Assembly: GCA_036388855.1 (NCBI GenBank)
Contig: DASVRA010000017.1
Span: 1-64,000 of the forward strand
Length of the DNA stretch: 64,000 nt
Source of the DNA: DASVRA01 sp036388855
Lineage (GTDB): Bacteria > Pseudomonadota > Alphaproteobacteria > Caulobacterales > Caulobacteraceae
Direction of reading: 5' to 3'
Translations under genes and position numbers: made by a program
In this document: positions 35,348 through 43,389 of the stretch, piece by piece
Numbering within the stretch: the first letter of the stretch is position 1
Layout of the letters: each line of letters opens with the position of its first letter
Notes under the pieces: model-generated
Told to the model about the DNA's origin: nothing
The model's input: only the letters and a program-made list of their open reading frames with translations
Databases searched by the model: none

Positions 35348-35719
35348 ATGGCCCTTTCCCGTATCGTCATGCGCCTGGCGCGCAATCCAGGCACCGAGTT
35401 CGCCGGCGGCGACGACCACCGCGGCTACTCCCTGACCGCCCCGCTGACCGAGGACGGCCACCTCGACGAAGCCGCCTACGGCCAGTCCAAGGACCAGTGC
35501 CTGGTCCGCCGCTTCACCCCCGACGAAGACCCGACGGACGGCCGTCTGGCCCGCCGCGGCCAGCGCTGGTTCTTTGACTACGACGAGGACGACGTGGCCG
35601 ACGACGAACCCGTCTACCGCCTGGGCGAACACGTCTTCGCGGTGGGCGAATACGTCACCGTCACCGACGAGAACGGCCGCCCGCTCACCTACAAGATCGT
35701 CGAGGTCCAGCCCGCCTGA
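35348..35719 (+). CDS. conserved hypothetical protein
   Basis: 123 residues, soluble and rich in Asp/Arg, with no membrane segment or known motif. Visible blocks are NPGTEFAGGDDHRGY near the start, QCLVRRF, RRGQRWFFDYD and the C-terminal GEYVTVTDENGRPLTYKIVEVQPA, a small beta-domain-like end. I recall similar single-copy proteins in many alphaproteobacteria but no function. It shares a short divergent promoter region with the HD-domain gene. Confidence 0.8.
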   Translation: MALSRIVMRLARNPGTEFAGGDDHRGYSLTAPLTEDGHLDEAAYGQSKDQCLVRRFTPDEDPTDGRLARRGQRWFFDYDEDDVADDEPVYRLGEHVFAVGEYVTVTDENGRPLTYKIVEVQPA

Positions 35720-35728
35720 GCCGCGCCT

Positions 35729-36568
35729 CTAGCGCCGCTTCACGTTCCGCTTCACCAGCGCCTGCACGTCGTCGAAGCCGTGGTGGTCGTCCATGACCTC
35801 GTCATGATCGGCGTCTGACATCCGCACCGTCGCCACCACCAGCGGCCCCGTGCGGGGCCCGCGGGCCAGATAGCCCATCGCCCGGCCGCGCCCGCCGTGC
35901 TCGTCCGAGGCCAGGATCAGCATGGCGTTGACATTGGCCTTGCCCCCGTCGTCGGTGCGGATCTCCACCTTGTCGTCGCCAGCCTCCAGCGAGAACCGCC
36001 GCCCAATGCCCGAGCGCGGCTCGCGCTTCACCGAGACGTGGTCGCTGTCGCCGTTCGCGTCGATGCGCAGCGAGCCGATGCGCACCTTGGCGCTCTCGTC
36101 GCGCGCGTCGATGGCCATGCCCGGCAGGCGTACGCGTACCGGGTGGTCGACATCGACGTTCACGTCGTGACCCTCCCAGTCGGCATCGGAAGCCTCGTCG
36201 CTCGCCGCCGCGGCGTCCGAGGCCGCTCCTTCGTCGTCGCCCTTGGCCATCTTCGCCGGAGCGGCGGCCGGCTTCTCCGCCCGCAGCCGGCTCTCAATGC
36301 CGGCGAGCGTGGCGTCCGCGCCGCCCGAAACGGGCGTCAGCGCCAGGTCTACCGTCGCCCCATTGTCCTGGTCGCGATAGGCGCAGCTGCGCCCGTCCGG
36401 CGCTACCCGCACCCGCTCCAGGTCACCCTGCCGGTCGGGGCAGTCCAGCCGCGCCGGCACCTTGAGCAGCGCGTTCGGCCCCACGCCGGGAGGCGCCGGC
36501 GGCGGCCCGTCGCAGGCGGCCAACAGCAGCGCGGCGGCGCCGCAACCCAGAAGCAGCTTGGAAGTCAT
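35729..36568 (-). CDS. putative lipoprotein of unknown function
   Basis: 279 residues. A signal peptide with lipobox LLAAC (Cys near residue 19) is followed by a Cys-containing stretch (LDCPDRQG...CAYRD), an Ala/Glu/Asp-rich linker (about 90-130), and a region with repeated DVDHPVRVRLPG and VRIGSLRIDANGD patterns suggestive of beta structure. The C-terminus ends in basic RNVKRR. Resembles envelope proteins seen in Caulobacterales; no function known to me. Confidence 0.75.
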   Translation of the reverse strand: MTSKLLLGCGAAALLLAACDGPPPAPPGVGPNALLKVPARLDCPDRQGDLERVRVAPDGRSCAYRDQDNGATVDLALTPVSGGADATLAGIESRLRAEKPAAAPAKMAKGDDEGAASDAAAASDEASDADWEGHDVNVDVDHPVRVRLPGMAIDARDESAKVRIGSLRIDANGDSDHVSVKREPRSGIGRRFSLEAGDDKVEIRTDDGGKANVNAMLILASDEHGGRGRAMGYLARGPRTGPLVVATVRMSDADHDEVMDDHHGFDDVQALVKRNVKRR

Positions 36569-36650
36569 CTCGAAGTCCTCCTGAACCCGAACGTGCGGCT
36601 ACACGGCCACAGGGTCCAGTGAATTCGCTGTAAGCTGTGCCGCTCGCGCC

Positions 36651-37142
36651 TCAGCGCTCCGTCTGCCCCCGCTCCGGCTCGCCCGGATAGCCGAGGTCCG
36701 CCACGGTCTCGTCGGTCAGCTCACGATCGCTCTCGTAGACATCCGCCTCGTCTTCATCGAGGTCGGTCACCTCGTCCAGATCGTCGGTGAACTCCAGGTC
36801 CGCCTCCTCGGCCGACGATCCCTGCACCGCGAACCGGCCATCGACATAGGCGGTGTCCGCGTCCTCCGGCCGATCCTCCAGCGAGTCCGCCACCGCGTAG
36901 TCGCTGTCGTCCTCGGCATCGAGGTCGTCCTCGTCGAACTCGTTCTCGTCGAACTCATCGCCGTCCAGCGCGTCGACATCCTCCGAGTCCCCCAGCGCCC
37001 GGGTGACGTCCATCACCTCCGGCAGTTCCTCCAGCGTCTTCATGTCCGCGCCCGGGCCGCCCGCGTCGTTCTCGTCGAAGTTGTCCTCGTCGAACACCTC
37101 CGCCTGGTCCTGGGCGTCGAAGTCATAGTTGTCCGAAGGCAT
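36651..37142 (-). CDS. highly acidic hypothetical protein
   Basis: 163 residues of which roughly four in ten are Asp or Glu, with almost no hydrophobic core; repeated DEDNFDEND, DEFDENEFDEDD and DLDEDEADVYE-like runs. It is probably disordered and could bind Ca2+ or basic partners. The acidic bias comes from GAN/GAA-rich codons typical of the host, so it is not an obvious frame artefact, and it has its own start and spacing. No homology recognised. Confidence 0.65.
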   Translation of the reverse strand: MPSDNYDFDAQDQAEVFDEDNFDENDAGGPGADMKTLEELPEVMDVTRALGDSEDVDALDGDEFDENEFDEDDLDAEDDSDYAVADSLEDRPEDADTAYVDGRFAVQGSSAEEADLEFTDDLDEVTDLDEDEADVYESDRELTDETVADLGYPGEPERGQTER

Positions 37143-37216
37143 CTGGCGTTTCCTTGCGCGGGGAGGGCGGGCCCTCTCGCCGTCAAAACACCAAGGCCAA
37201 GCCTAGCGTTCCGGCC

Positions 37217-39028
37217 TCAGCCGAAATGCCCGGCCAGCGCCTCCGCGACCTCAGCCATGGCCGGCGCCCAGTCGTTGAAGGCAGGGGGCGTGAACACCCG
37301 CGCCGTCGGATACCAGGGATAGCGGTCGGTCCCCAGCTTGGGCCAGGCGCCCGGCGTCGACACCAGCCACACCGGCCCCCCACCTGCGGCAGCGATGTTA
37401 GTGGTGGCGTTGGCGGGGCCGACCACCAGGTCCATGGCGCAACACAGCGCCGCTAGGTCGTCCAGGTCGTTCTTCAGGTCGATGCCGGGCGGCTGCCAGA
37501 TCTCCACCCCCAGGTGCTCGGCCGCCGCCGCGATCTCGGCCGAGCAGTCGCCGTATTGCAGGTTGAGCAACCGCAGCTTGGGAACCGCGAGAACCGGCGC
37601 CCACTGCTCGAACGGTGAATAGTAGCGCAGCCGCGCGCCCTCCACCTTCAGGCTCTTCCAAAGCAGGCCGACCTTCGGCTCCGGCCCCGCCTGCGCCAGC
37701 ACCTTGCGCCAGTGCGCCACGCGCTGGGGATCGGGGACCAGGAAGCGTTCCCGTCTGGGGAAATCCTCCACCTCCCGCCGGAACCGCCTCAGCGGCGACG
37801 CCAGTGGCGCCCACAGGTCGACTACACCCTGGTCGGGGATGAACGGCGCGCCCCGGATCACGTGCCCGTCCACTTTGTAGGTGGAGTGAGCCCCCACGTT
37901 CGCCTCCGGGAACGACCGCTGGAACAGCGGGACCAGCCGCGGCTCCACCGCCAAGTGCAGCTTGCCCTGCGGCCCCAGCGCCTCGATCACGTCGGGCAGC
38001 AGGTTGGCGAACAGCACCTCGTCGCCCAGCCCCTGCTCCCCCATCAGCAGCAGCGACTTGCTCGCGAGATCGTCCTCCGGCGCCCATTGCGGCCGGTCGA
38101 TCATGAAGTGGGTGACCTCGGCGTAGTGCGGGTCCAGCCGGGCCTCGTAGGCGTCCCAGCCGGCCCCGAGCTCGCCTTTCGCCACCAGCATGGTCGCCCG
38201 CGCCAGACGCATCATCGCCTGCTCGTTCGGCGCCTTCACCGAGGGGAGGGCGGCTTCGCAGTCTTCCAGCGCGCCCGCCGCGTCGCCCAGCGCCAGGCGG
38301 CCGTTGGCGCGATTGTAGCGAGCCTTGAACTGCCCCGGGTCGATCCGCAGCGCCTCGTCGTAGAAGGTCAGCGACGCCCCCGGCTCGCCCTGCTCGGCCA
38401 GCACGGTGCCGAGCGTGTTCCACAGCACCGCCTCCAGCGGATTGGCCTCGATCGCCGGGCGCAGCACCTCAACCGCCTCGTCGTAACGGTTCATCTCGCG
38501 CAGGGCGCAGGCCAGGTTGTTGGCGGCCTCCGCGGAATCGGGGTGGCGGACCAGGTATTGGACGAACAGCCGCGCCGCGACTTCGGTCATCCCCAGCCGA
38601 AACGCCAGCCGCCCCAGGTTGTTGGCGATCTCCAGCTGGTCCGGGATCAGCTTCAGCGCTGTCTCATAGGCCTGGATCGAACTCTTGAAGTCCCCCGACT
38701 TCTCCCGCGCGATCGCCAGCAGATACCAGCCGAGCCCGTTCTTCTCGTCGCCCTTGAGCGCACGGATCGCCAGCTCGGCGGCTTCCTGCGGCTCCTCCGC
38801 ATGGATTGCCTCCACCGCCCGCTCCAAGAGCGGCTGCACGGCGTTCGCCCGCATCTTCGCCACCGCCGCCTGCAGCCGCGCTAGCGCCGCGTCCGACCCG
38901 GAGTCCCCCAGCACCGAGACGGCCGCCTTGGCGCGCGCGCCTCCCGCCGAGGCCTGAACGCCCAAGGCCGCGGTCGATGCGCCGCCGTTCAGAACGGGGG
39001 AGGGGCGGCGGGCGAGGTTGGCGACCAT
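37217..39028 (-). CDS. TPR-glycosyltransferase-like protein (FlmG/FlbA type)
   Basis: 603 residues. TPR repeats occupy about 60-290 (for example NNLGRLAFRLGM, NTLGTVLAEQG). A C-terminal GT-B/heptosyltransferase-like half has LLLMGEQGLGDEVLFANLLP, VGLLWKSL and DDLAALCCAMDLVVGPANATTNIAAA. In Caulobacter a TPR protein of this layout, FlmG (old name FlbA), glycosylates flagellins and is encoded beside flbT and flaF. The same neighbours lie 2.3 kb away here, so a flagellin-modifying role is inferred. A CtrA-like box lies upstream. Confidence 0.8.
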   Translation of the reverse strand: MVANLARRPSPVLNGGASTAALGVQASAGGARAKAAVSVLGDSGSDAALARLQAAVAKMRANAVQPLLERAVEAIHAEEPQEAAELAIRALKGDEKNGLGWYLLAIAREKSGDFKSSIQAYETALKLIPDQLEIANNLGRLAFRLGMTEVAARLFVQYLVRHPDSAEAANNLACALREMNRYDEAVEVLRPAIEANPLEAVLWNTLGTVLAEQGEPGASLTFYDEALRIDPGQFKARYNRANGRLALGDAAGALEDCEAALPSVKAPNEQAMMRLARATMLVAKGELGAGWDAYEARLDPHYAEVTHFMIDRPQWAPEDDLASKSLLLMGEQGLGDEVLFANLLPDVIEALGPQGKLHLAVEPRLVPLFQRSFPEANVGAHSTYKVDGHVIRGAPFIPDQGVVDLWAPLASPLRRFRREVEDFPRRERFLVPDPQRVAHWRKVLAQAGPEPKVGLLWKSLKVEGARLRYYSPFEQWAPVLAVPKLRLLNLQYGDCSAEIAAAAEHLGVEIWQPPGIDLKNDLDDLAALCCAMDLVVGPANATTNIAAAGGGPVWLVSTPGAWPKLGTDRYPWYPTARVFTPPAFNDWAPAMAEVAEALAGHFG

Positions 39029-39051
39029 GCCACTGGCTCGCCCGATTATGC

Positions 39052-39066
39052 TTAACGGAGCGCTAA
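39052..39066 (-). promoter_or_regulatory. possible CtrA box upstream of the TPR gene
   Basis: On the plus strand TTAA-N7-CTAA, one base off the CtrA consensus TTAA-N7-TTAA with correct spacing, 23 bases before the ATG at 39028. CtrA controls flagellar genes in Caulobacter; a chance match is possible. Confidence 0.4.
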
Positions 39067-39108
39067 GTCGGCCTCCGGCCGCATGAGGCGGAGCGTCGCG
39101 GCCTTCGA

Positions 39109-40161
39109 TCAGGACAGAATGAAATCGCCCGCGTCGAGCGTCACCAGCCCGGCGATCTTGATGGTCAAGTCGGCCTTGCCGTCGCCGTTGATGTCGGCGA
39201 CCACATAGGTGTCGCCGTTCTGGCGGTAGTATTGCACCTGGTCGTTGCCGACCGGATCGCCGGGTGCGATCTGGCCGCCGAAACTCAGATGCTGGATCCC
39301 GCTCTGCCGAGGGTTGGCGTCAAGGGAGGACAGGTCGAGCACGTCGCCCTCGTCCCAGCCGCGGATCACGTCGATGTCTTTTCCTTTGGATTCGGTGATG
39401 AACCCGTAGGAAAACACGTCGTCGCCGCGCCCGCCGTTGAGTCGGTCGGCTCCCTCCCCGCCAATGAGCTGGTCCTCGCCGTGGCCCCCGCGTAGGGTGT
39501 CATTGCCCTCGTAGCCGCCTACGAAGCCGCTGACAGTTCCCCCGCGACCGTCGAAGCCATCGTCTCCTGAACTGAGCAAGACATAGCCCTGGATCACGCC
39601 TGAATTGCGCACGGTGCAAACTGAGCAATTCACCAGGAAGACATCGCCAATCAACGCTCCGTCATTCAAAACATTTAACGGGCCCCCGCCACCATTGAAC
39701 GGGGTAACGATAGAATAGTTGCCACCCCTCACTACTCCCGTATTGTGTATCTCAACGGTCAAGCTAGTTGTGAGCGTGATGCCATATCGAGGAGAGGATA
39801 CGGTTCCGCTGTTGGCGATGTAGCCGCTGCCGCCGTCGATGTTCACTCCATCGAGGGCTCCGTAAATATAGCCGCTGTTGTCCAGCCGCGCGATCTCGCC
39901 GCCAAAGTAAACGCCCTCGGCTCCGACTATGGATCCGCTAGCCTCGTTGATGACCGTGGAGTAATCCCCGCGCAGTACCACGGCGGCGAAATTGCTGTAG
40001 ATGGCGCCCTTGTTGATGAGGGTGCTGCCCGCCACAAGATTTCCGTCCTCGATCGCGTAATCCTGCTCCACCGCCATGGTCACGCCTTCCTTGATCAGAA
40101 GCAGATCGGAGGAGAAGGTGAAGTTGAAACCGGCTTCGGTATCGCTGCTGATGATGGTCAT
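39109..40161 (-). CDS. RTX calcium-binding protein, tandem copy 2
   Basis: 350 residues. About 60-190 has repeated N-S-G-x-I/V-x-G units (NSGYIYG, NSGTVSS, NTGVVRG, NSGVIQG) typical of a beta-helix. About 205-260 has GGxGxDxLxGGxG RTX repeats (GYEGNDTLRGG, GGEGADRLNGG). The end is a serralysin-type C-terminal domain finishing GDFILS. There is no N-terminal signal peptide, so type I secretion is expected. It follows its paralog by 5 bases, forming an operon. Confidence 0.85.
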   Translation of the reverse strand: MTIISSDTEAGFNFTFSSDLLLIKEGVTMAVEQDYAIEDGNLVAGSTLINKGAIYSNFAAVVLRGDYSTVINEASGSIVGAEGVYFGGEIARLDNSGYIYGALDGVNIDGGSGYIANSGTVSSPRYGITLTTSLTVEIHNTGVVRGGNYSIVTPFNGGGGPLNVLNDGALIGDVFLVNCSVCTVRNSGVIQGYVLLSSGDDGFDGRGGTVSGFVGGYEGNDTLRGGHGEDQLIGGEGADRLNGGRGDDVFSYGFITESKGKDIDVIRGWDEGDVLDLSSLDANPRQSGIQHLSFGGQIAPGDPVGNDQVQYYRQNGDTYVVADINGDGKADLTIKIAGLVTLDAGDFILS

Positions 40162-40166
40162 CGCGC

Positions 40167-41216
40167 CTATCCCAGAATGAAGTCGCCGGAGTTCAACGTC
40201 ACCAGCCCGGCGATCTCCAACTTGAGGTCCGCCTTGGCGTCACCGTTCACGTCGGCGACGACGTAGGTGTCGCCGTCTTGGCGATAGTACTGCACCTTGC
40301 CGCTGGCGACGGGGTCGGCCGATCCGATCTGGCCGCCGAACACCAGCTGCTGGCGGCCCTTGGCGCCGCTATCGGCGTCGATGCCCGACAGGTCCAGCAG
40401 ATCGGCGCTGTCCCAGGCGCGGATCAGATCAATCGTCTTGCCCCTTGATTCGGACACGGCGTGGTAGACGAACACATCCTCGCCCGCCCCGCCTCTGAGC
40501 GTGTCCGCGCCCAGGCCGCCCTGCAGGGTGTCCTCGTCCGCGCCCCCACGCAGGCTGTCCGCGCCGTCGCCTCCATCGACGAGTCCCCCCGCGCCGCCGC
40601 GCCCGTCGTAGGTGTTGTCGGAACTTCCGAAGAGCACCCCTCCCTCGATGACGCCGGAGTTTCGCACGTTGCAGAAGCCTGCGGAATCCAGGTTCAGGCC
40701 GCCGTACATGCTGCCGCTGTTCACGATGTCCAGATAACCCGATCCGTCTTGATATCTGACCGCGTCGGCTGACCCGCGGATCTCCCCGGAATTTTCCAAC
40801 AGGAGATGACCCTCGGTTGCGACAAACACGCCGATGCCACCGGATATCACTCCTGAGTTCGTGATCCGGCCGCTCGAAGTGCCGGAGGAGACCCCGATCA
40901 GTTGCCCGTGGATCGAGCCCTGGTTGTCCAGATATGCGCCCGGGCCAAATAAGACTACGCCGTCGGCCCCGTAGATCGACGCGCTCGCATGGTTGATCAC
41001 TGTCGCGTTCTGCCCCGTCATCAGAACCGCGGTGAAGTTGTTGTAGATCGAGCCGAAGTTGCCGAGCGTGCAGCCGTTACGCACCGTGGACCCCTCCGAG
41101 TCCGTGACGGTGTAGCCGCCCGCCACCACCAGGTTGGCCCCCGCCTCTACGACCAGCAGCTGATTGTCGTGATCGAATACGAACGGGGTTTGCCGGTCGC
41201 CGCTGATGATGGTCAT
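40167..41216 (-). CDS. RTX calcium-binding protein, tandem copy 1
   Basis: 349 residues from the ATG at 41216, preceded by GGGGAGGG. Same layout as the downstream gene: N-terminal MTIIS, beta-helix N-S-G repeats (NSGVISG, NSGEIRG, NSGVIEG), RTX nonapeptides (GGADEDTLQGGLGADTLRGG) and a C-terminal domain ending GDFILG. The two differ in most of the beta-helix but are close in the last 130 residues, which suggests duplication with diversification of the exposed part. No type I transporter gene is in the window. Confidence 0.85.
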   Translation of the reverse strand: MTIISGDRQTPFVFDHDNQLLVVEAGANLVVAGGYTVTDSEGSTVRNGCTLGNFGSIYNNFTAVLMTGQNATVINHASASIYGADGVVLFGPGAYLDNQGSIHGQLIGVSSGTSSGRITNSGVISGGIGVFVATEGHLLLENSGEIRGSADAVRYQDGSGYLDIVNSGSMYGGLNLDSAGFCNVRNSGVIEGGVLFGSSDNTYDGRGGAGGLVDGGDGADSLRGGADEDTLQGGLGADTLRGGAGEDVFVYHAVSESRGKTIDLIRAWDSADLLDLSGIDADSGAKGRQQLVFGGQIGSADPVASGKVQYYRQDGDTYVVADVNGDAKADLKLEIAGLVTLNSGDFILG

Positions 41217-41360
41217 CGCCACCCTCCCCAAGGGTTGCAGGTGACGCGGTTATTTCGGCTTTGGCAAGCTTCGCCGCCACCCGTCGCAAGCCCTCGTTAA
41301 CCATGATGCCGCCAGCTTGGGCCGCAGCGGCCGAATCCTAGCGCCGCGCGTGGGGCCGTC

Positions 41361-41780
41361 ATGGCGCTGAAGCTGTCGCTCAAACCGGCTGAGAAGTTCG
41401 TGCTCAACGGCGCGGTCGTGCAGAACGGCGAGCGCAGGAGCGTGCTGCTGCTGCAGAACAAGGCCTCGGTCCTGCGCGAGAAGGACATCATGCAGGCCGA
41501 GGAGGCGGTGACGCCGGGGCGGCGAATCTACTTCCCGGTGATGATGATGTACCTCGACGACGCCAACGCACAGCGGTACGGGGATGAGTTCTTAAGGCGG
41601 CTTTCAGAGTTCATGAGCGTGATTGGCAGCCCGGACGCGCTGGCCGACTGCGTCGCCATCGGCAATCACGTGATGGCGCGCGAATACTACAAGGCCCTGA
41701 TGCTGTGCCGGCGGCTGATCGAGTTCGAAGACGCGAGGTTGGGGAATGTCGCTTCAGGCCTACCAGCAGGCGACGGCTAG
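41361..41780 (+). CDS. flbT: flagellin mRNA regulator FlbT
   Basis: FlbT couples flagellin synthesis to hook-basal-body assembly by binding the fljK mRNA leader and promoting its decay. 139 residues with the typical start LKLSLKPAEKFVLNGAVVQNG and RIYFPVMMMYL. It overlaps flaF by 35 bases, so the two are co-translated. The upstream spacer contains TTAACCAT, a CtrA half-site-like sequence. No flagellin gene is present in the window. Confidence 0.95.
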   Translation: MALKLSLKPAEKFVLNGAVVQNGERRSVLLLQNKASVLREKDIMQAEEAVTPGRRIYFPVMMMYLDDANAQRYGDEFLRRLSEFMSVIGSPDALADCVAIGNHVMAREYYKALMLCRRLIEFEDARLGNVASGLPAGDG

Positions 41781-42111
41781 GTCCGAGGCCCCACGCTCGG
41801 CCGAATACCGGCTGTTCGGCCAGGTGACCCGGGCGCTGCTGGAGGCCGAGCAGGCGCCGGTTGACGACTTCAAGCAGCGGATCGACGCGCTGGACTGGAA
41901 CCGGCGTATGTGGACGGCGCTGGCCTCGGACGTGTCGGCCCCGGAGAACGGCCTGCCATCCCCGGTGAAGGCGCAGATCATTTCGCTCAGCCTCTGGGTC
42001 GGGCGCCACTCCAGCGCGGTGATGCGGCGCGAGGAGGAGATCGGCCCCCTGGTCGACATCAACCGCATCATCATGCAGGGCTTGGCCGGAGGCGGCGCCC
42101 AGGCCGCCTGA
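41746..42111 (+). CDS. flaF: flagellar biosynthesis regulator FlaF
   Basis: 121-residue FlaF, needed for flagellin synthesis or export and acting as the counterpart of FlbT. Typical features: SLQAYQQAT, the SAEYRLFGQVTRAL segment, and LDWNRRMWTALASD. The start ATG at 41746 lies inside flbT. In other Caulobacterales flaF and flbT sit beside flagellin genes; here they sit beside RTX genes and the TPR glycosyltransferase-like gene. Confidence 0.93.
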   Translation: MSLQAYQQATARSEAPRSAEYRLFGQVTRALLEAEQAPVDDFKQRIDALDWNRRMWTALASDVSAPENGLPSPVKAQIISLSLWVGRHSSAVMRREEEIGPLVDINRIIMQGLAGGGAQAA

Positions 42112-42152
42112 TCGCGGTCCCCGCTCCCGCGGGAACGCGGGCGGAGGTGCGC

Positions 42153-43037
42153 ATGCGGCTGGCGTTCATCGGGCTTGGGGTGATGGGCTTTCCCATGGCC
42201 GGGCATCTGGCGCGGGCGGGGCACGAGGTGGCGGTGTTCAACCGCTCTCCGGAAAAGGCGCGGCGGTGGGCGGAGGCTCACGGCGGGCGGGCCTGCGCTG
42301 CCGTGGCCGAGGCGGTGGAGGGCGCCGAGGCCGTGATGCTGTGCGTCGGCAACGATGCCGACGTGCGCGAGGTGCTGGAGGCGGCGTTCCCGGCCATGGC
42401 CGAGGGGGCGGTGGTGGTGGACCACACCACCACCTCGGCGCGGCTGGCGCGGGAGGCGGCGGCCGACGCGCGCACGCGGGGGCTGTGGTTCGTGGACGCG
42501 CCGGTGTCGGGCGGGCAGGCGGGGGCGGAGGCCGGCAAGCTGTCGGTGATGCTGGGGGGCGAGGAAGAGCCGATCGCGCGGGTGACGCCGGCGCTGGAGG
42601 CCTACGCCAAGGCGGTCACGCGGATCGGGCCGCCGGGGGCGGGGCAGACCGCCAAGATGATCAACCAGATCTGCATCGCGGGCGTGGTCCAGGGGTTGGC
42701 CGAGGCGGTGCATTTCGCGGCCCGCACGGAGGTGGACGCCGAGGCGGTGTACGGGGCGATCAGCCAGGGGGCGGCGCAGTCGTGGCAGATGGACAACCGC
42801 TGGTTGAGCATGGTCGAGGGACGGTTCGACTTCGGCTTCGCGGTGGACTGGATGAGGAAGGACCTGGGGCTGGTGCTGGAGGAGGCGCGGGGCGTGGGGG
42901 CCACCCTGCCGCTGACCGCGCTGGTGGACCAGTTCTACGCCGAGGTGCAGGGGCTGGGCGGGCGGCGCTGGGACACCTCCAGCCTGCTGGCGCGGCTGGA
43001 GCGGCCGGACGGGTTAGGCGAAAAACCGGTCCGGTGA
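42153..43037 (+). CDS. mmsB: 3-hydroxyisobutyrate dehydrogenase family protein
   Basis: 294-residue beta-hydroxyacid dehydrogenase. The NAD-binding GLGVMGFPMAGHL opens the protein, the substrate motif DAPVSGGQAGAEAG is near 120, and the catalytic Lys is in GAGQTAKMINQ near 170. It probably oxidises 3-hydroxyisobutyrate in valine breakdown, the step after the hydrolase encoded at 51.1 kb; other 2-hydroxyacid-semialdehyde substrates are possible. The ATG at 42153 follows GCGGAGG. A longer frame from 41910 is inside flaF and is rejected. Confidence 0.85.
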   Translation: MRLAFIGLGVMGFPMAGHLARAGHEVAVFNRSPEKARRWAEAHGGRACAAVAEAVEGAEAVMLCVGNDADVREVLEAAFPAMAEGAVVVDHTTTSARLAREAAADARTRGLWFVDAPVSGGQAGAEAGKLSVMLGGEEEPIARVTPALEAYAKAVTRIGPPGAGQTAKMINQICIAGVVQGLAEAVHFAARTEVDAEAVYGAISQGAAQSWQMDNRWLSMVEGRFDFGFAVDWMRKDLGLVLEEARGVGATLPLTALVDQFYAEVQGLGGRRWDTSSLLARLERPDGLGEKPVR

Positions 43038-43069
43038 GTCCGGTGAGTCCGGGCGCCGCCGCGCGGAGA

Positions 43070-43084
43070 GGTGCACTTCGTGCA
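43070..43084 (+). repeat. GTGCAC palindrome, copy B
   Basis: GTGCAC-TTC-GTGCAC, reverse complement of copy A at 31975-31991 (core 15 bases). Confidence 0.6.
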
Positions 43085-43135
43085 CTTTGCCCTTGGGGAC
43101 CGCGCTGAAATGGCCCGATGCCTGGCGGCTGGGTG

Positions 43136-43152
43136 GAGTGCACTTCGTGCAC
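43136..43152 (+). repeat. AGTGCAC palindrome, copy C
   Basis: AGTGCAC-TTC-GTGCACT, identical in core to copy B 66 bases earlier and, inverted, to copy A. Both B and C are followed by TT. Confidence 0.6.
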
Positions 43153-43234
43153 TTTGGACCGGGAACCGCGTCCAATTCGTCTGATCCGTTCAACGCGCAC
43201 GCCCCGCGCGGTGCGCGGTTGGAGTGCGGCGGTT

Positions 43235-43254
43235 GGGGTTAGGGTTGGGTTGGG
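43235..43254 (+). other. G-quadruplex motif
   Basis: Four G runs (4,3,3,3) separated by TTA, TT and TT loops, a strong match to the G3+N1-7 rule and reminiscent of telomeric repeats. It lies about 135 bases past the end of the minus-strand RTX gene. Confidence 0.55.
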
Positions 43255-43389
43255 TGGCGCCAAGTCACCGCTCCTCGTTCGGTCCGCGAAGCATAAGCGT
43301 GGAGCGGGGACCGGGGACGAACAGAGCGCACTTTTTTCCGGCCGGTCCGCAGGAACGCTATGTCGCGCAAAGGCGAGGCGCTTGCTCTC

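Larger units (their letters stand above)
43038..43389. other. 352-base spacer with palindromes and a G-quadruplex motif
   Basis: No gene seen. The first part repeats GAGTCCGGT (two GANTC sites at 43036-43049). Two copies of the GTGCAC-TTC-GTGCAC palindrome follow (43070-43084 and 43136-43152), then a G-run array at 43235-43254. A 91-codon frame across the second half has no family resemblance and atypical composition, and is not called. Confidence 0.75.

Noticed and set aside
41297..41304. CtrA site before flbT (TTAACCAT)
   Set aside because: Only a half-site-like match; no second TTAA at 7 bases, so not called as a feature.
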